Shown piece after piece: positions 58,373 through 64,000 of a stretch of 64,000 nt of DNA (positions are counted from its first letter, which is position 1; every line of letters starts with the position of its first letter). The stretch is taken from assembly GCA_007922195.1 (NCBI GenBank), contig ML681964.1, forward strand, positions 2,727,406 through 2,791,405. The letters run 5' to 3'. This DNA comes from Podocnemis expansa. Its lineage: Eukaryota > Chordata > Testudines > Podocnemididae. A program made the position numbers and the translations under genes. Below the pieces are notes generated by a model that had not been told where the DNA came from, ran no database searches, and saw only the letters and a program-made list of their open reading frames with translations.

Positions 58373-60214
58373 AATGAATACCCTGTTTCTAATGAACCAC
58401 AGTGAATGTGGAGAAACTTCCCCTTTTACTCAGATGGAGGAAAGTTCACTTGTGTGTGCGGGTGTGTGCGCTGCTTTTCTTTGATGTTTCATCCTTCTTA
58501 AGAAGAAAAACCCATTCATCTTATTCTGATTTAATTCTCACCTTTGTTTGTTTGGAGAAAACAATGGTTTTAATCAGGATTTCTCTGTGCAAATGTTGTC
58601 ATTTCAACTGATTTAACTTATTTACTATTGTCTTTTGACTAATTGTACCAATTAGTGATTGTCAGCCAACATTGTAAGACAACAGAAATCATAAGTGGGA
58701 AAAGTAATTTTTAACTTTCTGTCTGCATGAGCATGCTAAGATGAGCAATTTTTAGCTTTCTGCTTGTATGGGAGAGCTAAAATGAGGACAGAGGTTATGT
58801 TTGTGTTCTCTGGCATCTAATAGGTTACTCAAAAGAATCACTGAAAAATAAACACAGAGTCAAGGTGGCTATGCATGCCGCAAGATGACAACAACTGAGG
58901 TGAGGAAATGAACCTGTCAGATGTTGAAATTCAGAAGGAAGACTGTAGTTTCCATAGAAATACAAAAGATCAGGCAATGTAACAGAAAAGCTTGTAAAAA
59001 TTAAAGCCCATCTGGATAGTGAGTAACCCAGATCTCCTTACACTGTGAAATGATCCAAAACACTGGAGGTACAAGCTTCCAGTACCAACTGCTCTGAAAT
59101 TATCATTATAAACGTATGCAGTAAGTAAAAAACCAGTGGAAGATAGTTTAAACAAACAAGAAAGTAAGAACTGGTCCGGCCATATAGGTCAAATAAAGAT
59201 TAAAAAAGAAAAGGAAAGAAAAGAAAAAAACCTCTATCTTCTGGACTGCGTTAGGGTGTCACTTCATCTTTGGTATAAAATAGGCCATCCATAGGCTGCA
59301 TTTGATCACAACTAGGAAAGACTACAGAAATTGTCAACAATTTCTTCTATCTATTGCTTTTTTGCACTTTTTTTTGACCATAAGCTCCTATCTACTTAAG
59401 TTTTTTTAAATGCTCTTAAGCTAGGTTTTTGCAATGTGACAAGCAAAGCAGACTAAAAACTTCTTAAAGCTCATAAAAAAGACTGCAGATAAAAAGCACT
59501 AATGCTTTTGCTAGCGATCACGCTTTGTAAAATAAAAAAATCTGCATTCTGCAAGAAAAAAACCCTGCATTCTTTATAATGCAGTTAATTTTTTCTCAAT
59601 TCAATAACTTTACTGTAAAATGCTTTATCCTTCTAGAATTTTTTTCTGTCAACACTTAAGACAAAGTCCATAAAAGTTCCAGCATTTTTCCAATCATTAC
59701 AGTTGTCACAGTTCCTTTATCAACAAATTTTCTCCAAAAGAAGAAAAGCATTTTCTTTTACATTGTACAGTTTTGTTGTTCACCCCAAAATTTCAGTCTG
59801 TTAAACTTCTGCACCAGTTGAAACCAGCATGAGCAAGTTTCAATTCATTTTCGGTTTTTCTAACGAGACATTGACAGCTTGCCTTGAGAGCCTCTGACGT
59901 CCTTAAAATTAAGGCAATAAAGATTCAAGATAAACCTTACCTAAACATTTCTAAGAAAAAAAGACAAAACAAAAAACCCCAAGAAACAAAAACACACTGG
60001 ATTTAAAACAAAGAAGAAAAAAATGAAAGAAAAAAAGTAGCTTAATTTTTGAGGAAGACAAATAGGTTTCATTTCAGCTTGCTCCCTCTTGACATCCTCA
60101 GTTTCGATGTTTAAAAAAAAAAATCTAGTTACACCAACAGGTAAATTCTGAATGCAAATGTTCGTCCAGATGAAATGTCAACCCAGTGTTATTCCTCTGG
60201 GTCTTTTCTGTAAT

Positions 60215-61975
60215 TAAAAAAAAGTTATAGCAAAAATAAAACTATCAGACTACATGACGGAACCATTTGCACAGCACATTAAAACACTGTTGCGTTTTCA
60301 TTGGGAAAGTAGAAAATTAAAAAAAAAAAAAGCATTCATTTGACGCCTGTGCAAACTGGAAGCCAACTTCTTGTTCAATGAAGTTTCTCCATTCAAGGCA
60401 AAGATTTCAGACCGACATTCTTCAGTCCTGTTTATTGTCTGTGAAAACAATTGAATTAAAGTGGTCATTAAGTCAAAACAACTTTGAAATAGGCTCCTAT
60501 CCTTTTTTCCACCCAATTTCCTTTAAAAGGCATCCAAGTAAAACTAACTTTGCAGCTGTTTAAATATGATACAGCCACTGCACTGAAAATAGTGAGGCCA
60601 AAGCAGAGAAATCCTGTTTTAGGGGCATTCTTACTGAGTGCAGAAGGGTTTTTACTTATATTAATGTTACAGTTATGCGCAGGCCAACACGTCAAAATGA
60701 GACTATAAGTATTTACATAGCATTAAAGCTTTAATGCTGTGTAAATACTTCAAGGGTAACAATGTGTGAGAGAAAACTTTCTTCGTATTAAGTGACACTA
60801 TTTATTTTGGATGCTAATATTAAAAAAAGGCTAAAGTTAAAACAGAAGGATAAATTCAACTTGTAAATCGAACATTTTCTGATAATAAGGATAACTGGAC
60901 GGTGAAACGTTTTGTCTAATGAGACAGTTATAGCTGACAAAGTAGAAACATTTCAGCTGAAAAATAAATATATACTGTAGTAACTTTAGAAAACACATTA
61001 TAGTCTTTCCAATTTAACACAGGAAACATGGTCTAAATGGCCAATATTACAGCTTTGTTAAAGCAAAATATAGCTCAGTAATATTTTTTAAGAAGTATCA
61101 CAAAAATGTATCTAGGCAAGATAACATGACATTTCTATGGAGATGGAACTACTATTGACAAATGATATCTTTTCTGTGTCATCTATAATGCTGTAATTAA
61201 GGGTTGGTTATTGCTTCTCTTGTATACCTACATGCTTAGAGCTTTTCAGCTTTTTTGTAAGACTCCTTTTGAGGTGGAAATGTGGCATAAGACAAGCAAA
61301 TAGTTTTTCCTTTGCCAAATTTTAAAATATTCAGTTTGGATATTTTTATTTGGTTGTTTCAACCCATTATTATTATTATTTTAAAAGAACAGAACCTGAA
61401 TGAGTCAGCACGCTTTCCAGATTGCTCCCTTTCTGGAGCTGTAAACATACAATTAGCTTCAACATAAAAACAAAATTTAGTAAACAACTATGTCACTACA
61501 TGAAATAATTACAATTAATATTTTCAAACAAAGACCAGACATTTTGGGATTGTAAGGGTGGAATGTAGTATTTGTTTATTTCCATAAGGTTTTTCTAAAG
61601 CATTTACTTACACATATGTTGTTATTCTGTGCCTGTACACATGGGAGCAACTGGAGGCAATTACTCATAATAGGGTTTTACTCCCTGTCAGGAGCATGGA
61701 AGCTATGACTGGATCTGAGAAACCTCCTGCTAAGCATTGCAGAAGGTGCCTCAAACATCACCCTCAAGCAAAGACTTAGTGGCTCCTGAGAGGTAGCCAT
61801 GCAAATCACTCATTTGTATATAACTATCACCTGTCCCACCAGTGAAGTTCCTTACCTCTGCCAATGAGCCCCACACTTTGGAAGCTGACCAACATTTATG
61901 CACATAGGACCAAAGTTTTTGCCACTGAGTCTTCCACATAGTCAGCTAACTCATCATTTCTTTTAAGAGTTAGCT
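60215..61975. other. Unannotated AT-rich DNA
   Basis: No gene recognised. It contains the hairpin at 60707-60750 and an ATT repeat near 61367-61380. Confidence 0.4.
60707..60750. repeat. 44-bp near-perfect palindrome
   Basis: The arms 60707-60728 and 60729-60750 are reverse complements at 21 of 22 positions with no spacer; the centre is AAAGCTTT. It is not part of a recognised transposon. Confidence 0.9.
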
Positions 61976-61984
61976 CTTGTGAAA

Positions 61985-63040
61985 GGGAAATACATTCTGT
62001 GGAATAGAAAGTTGGCTAGATCATTGGGTTCAAAGGGTAACCATCAATGGTTGAGTGTCTAGCTGGCAACTGGTAACAAGCAGAGTGACCCAGGACCTGG
62101 TGCCGAGGTCAGTTTTATTCAACATCTTCATTAATGATCTGGAGGATGGGGTAGGCTACACGCTCAGCAAGTCTGCAGATAATACTAAGCTGGGGGAGGT
62201 GGTAGATATGCTGGAGAGCAGGGCTAGGATACAAAGTAAGTTAGATGAATAAAAGGGTTGAGCCAAAAGAAATCTGAGGAGGTTCAAAAAGGACTAGTGC
62301 AGAGTCATGCTCTTAGAATGGAAGAATCTCATGCACTGCTACAAACTGGGGAACAATTGGCTAAGCTGAAAATGACCTGAGGTTACAGTTGCCAAGAAAT
62401 TGGATACAAGTCAACAGTATACCCTTATTGTCAAGAAGGCTACTGGCATATTAGGCTGACTAGTGGGAGCAGGAGACCGAGGGAAGTGATTATTCCCCTC
62501 CATTCTGCACTGGAAAGGCCCCATATGGAGTACTATGCCCCGTTTGCCCGCCCACCCCCGCTGCAGAAAGGATGTGGACTAATTGGAAAGAGTTCAGTGG
62601 AAAGCAACTAAAATCATTAGGGGTGTGGAGCACATCACTTATGAGGAGAGGCTGAGAGAACCAGGTTTGTTTAGTCTGCAGAAAAGAAGAAGGGAGGATT
62701 TGATAGCAGCCTTTAACTACCTGAAAGGAGATTCCCAGAAGGATGGATCTAGACTGTTCTCAGTGTTAGTAGATGACGGAACTAGGAGCAATGGTCTCAA
62801 GTTGCAGTGAGGGAGGTCTAGGTTGGATATTATGAAAAATGTTTTCACTAGGAGGGTGGTAAAGCACTGGAATGCTTTTTCTGGGGCTGGGTGGGGGGTG
62901 ATATGGAATTGCCATCCATAGAGGATTTTAAGGTGCAACTTAACTGGGATGGTTTAGTTGGGTTTAGTTCTGCTTTAAGCAGAGGGCTGGACTAGTTGAT
63001 CTACTGAAGTGCTTTCCAACCCTAATCTTCTATGATTGTA
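61985..63040 (+). mobile_element. CR1 LINE 3' end
   Basis: It starts within the RT (WLARSLGSKG-like, then VTSRVTQDLVPRSVLFNIFI and NDLEDGVGYTL). It continues through the C-terminal blocks, the 3'UTR (GGTTGGATATTATGAAAAAT) and a CTTCTATGATTGTAG terminus. It is the longest plus-strand CR1 here. Confidence 0.88.
62055..62810 (+). pseudogene. CR1 reverse transcriptase relic
   Basis: Blocks in order are: LVPRSVLFNIFINDLEDGVG, then SKSADNTKLGEVVDMLESRA (the FADD box reads SADN, so it is inactive), a broken middle (62255-62580) with stops, then MERVQWKATKIIRGVEHITY, EERLREPGLFSLQKRR and DLIAAFNYLKGD. Family order is kept from RT palm to C-terminus. The C run near 62540-62560 is a later change. Confidence 0.85.
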
Positions 63041-63044
63041 GTGT

Positions 63045-64000
63045 TATGTTTGCCTTTGTACGCCTTTGTTTGCATTGTGTTTGATTGGCAATCCTTTTTC
63101 TTGTATAATTTTTTAAGGTTAGTTTTTCATCCCCTTTTCAGCTATCCAGGTTTTTCTTCCCTTACTTAAAGTCATTCAGGCTGGACTGCTCACCTTCTTG
63201 TTGCCACCTGTTGGCATTCTTTGGGTTGCTGGCATTGCTCTTATTATAATAAGCAAGCTACAATGGTCCTCCCTGTAAAGTTTCTTGTGGGACCTATAGT
63301 CTGTACCCACAAAAGACTTTCTCCTAGGTGGAAGCATCATGCATTCTTTAATTTAGTACTGGATTCATCCTTCCAGAGAACCCACACAACACGCCTGAAA
63401 ACTCTTTTTTCCTGCTTAAAGCCTGAGAACTTCTGTCTGGCAAACAGATCTTTGCCCAGAGGCAAATGAATACAGTCCTTGAGACAACAGAGTTTGATCT
63501 AACTTGACTTGCAAGTTTTCACATTAGTATATATTAATTTATAAGAAGACTGGCAGAAGACAGAGATACTGTTGGTCTAAAATGACTGAAGTACCTTCCT
63601 AAAGAAGTGGAGTATTTTGCTCAGAGCCAAAGGACAAGGGAGCCAAATTCATCCCTAGCATAATTTGTTCATATTTGTGCTGGGGAATATTTTGACCCGG
63701 TGTATCAGCTTTAAATGTGAATGTGCTACGATGTACATTCTAGGATGAAACTACTATTAAAAGCTAGTGCTAGGATGAAAACACTGTTAAAAGTCAGTTT
63801 AACAGGAAAGTGAAAGAATGTCTTTCATGACCAAAAAAGAGAATTTCCCACTACAGTCTTCTAGTTGACATTTACACATAAGACCAGTCTGGAATCTTTA
63901 TCAGAGCCAGTTCAGTTTCAAAATACTATTCTCTATTTGTTGGTGGTTATTTTCAGGTTAGTTCAAAGGAAGATAAATATAATGAAAGAAGTGATTATAG
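63045..64000. other. Unannotated DNA at the right edge
   Basis: Nothing recognised. A GCTAGTGCTAGGATGAAA-type word is repeated (about 63740-63780), probably a short local duplication. Confidence 0.4.

Larger units (their letters stand above)
54420..60208 (-). other. Repeat-poor AT-rich block, possible minus-strand 3'UTR
   Basis: Apart from one 91-bp palindrome and simple repeats, I see no transposon in almost 6 kb, unlike the rest of the window. The left edge has minus-strand AATAAA signals (TTTATT at about 54422 and 54441). The right edge, read on minus, is TTTTTTAATTACAG followed by AAAAGACCCAGAGGAATAA, an acceptor-like site with an early stop. An AGGTAAGG donor-like site (minus) lies at about 59935. 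This would fit a long terminal exon, but no upstream exon is visible and the splice motifs are short. Confidence 0.25.

Overview
This is a vertebrate nuclear, non-genic window. It is built almost entirely of transposable-element remains, lying in AT-rich DNA. The repeat set is reptilian: CR1 LINE copies, two of them ending in ATTCTATG-type 3' termini; Penelope-like elements; MIR/CORE-SINE-like tails; several hAT deletion derivatives; and Harbinger-type elements whose ends read GGCTATGTCTACAC or GGSTRTGTTCACACA with inner TTTCGAAA repeats. I infer a turtle, with a crocodilian as second choice. I see no intact host protein-coding gene, no tRNA or rRNA gene and no CRISPR array.

Layout. 0-11 kb: the end of a GC-rich Harbinger-like element with a minisatellite; two CR1 3' ends (3.1 and 7.8 kb); a 5'-truncated Penelope-like element with a reverse transcriptase and a GIY-YIG relic (8.8-10.5 kb), followed by an inverted second tail and a strong hairpin. 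11-20 kb: a possible LTR, a heavily mutated hAT transposase relic (about 15.95-17.32 kb) and a small hAT MITE with a perfect 8-bp duplication. 21-25 kb: the centrepiece, a nearly complete 4.1-kb PIF/Harbinger transposon. It has terminal inverted repeats, a 3-bp flanking duplication, a Myb/SANT-like gene (+) with a convincing intron, and a HARBI1-type DDE transposase (-) that keeps all three acidic residues but has several frame breaks. The two genes converge on facing poly(A) signals. 25-32 kb: hAT and Harbinger MITEs, a TA/CA microsatellite and a second Penelope 3' end. 35-38.5 kb: an older Harbinger copy broken by an LTR-like insert and by a MITE fragment.

39-42.3 kb: a minus-strand CR1 with endonuclease and RT relics, itself interrupted by a hAT MITE and a Harbinger-type MITE. 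43-53.5 kb: more MITEs, a MIR copy split by a palindromic element, and a second minus-strand CR1. 54.4-60.2 kb is notably poor in repeats and could be a long minus-strand 3'UTR, but that is speculative. 61.98-63.04 kb is another CR1.

The two Harbinger proteins would act together, as is known for the superfamily: the Myb-like protein helps DNA binding and nuclear import of the DDE transposase, and the many small elements with related ends are plausible non-autonomous partners. All autonomous copies here look inactivated. The main value of the window is its nesting order, its target-site duplications and the gene models of the 21-25 kb element. All family names come from reading the sequence; no database search was run.
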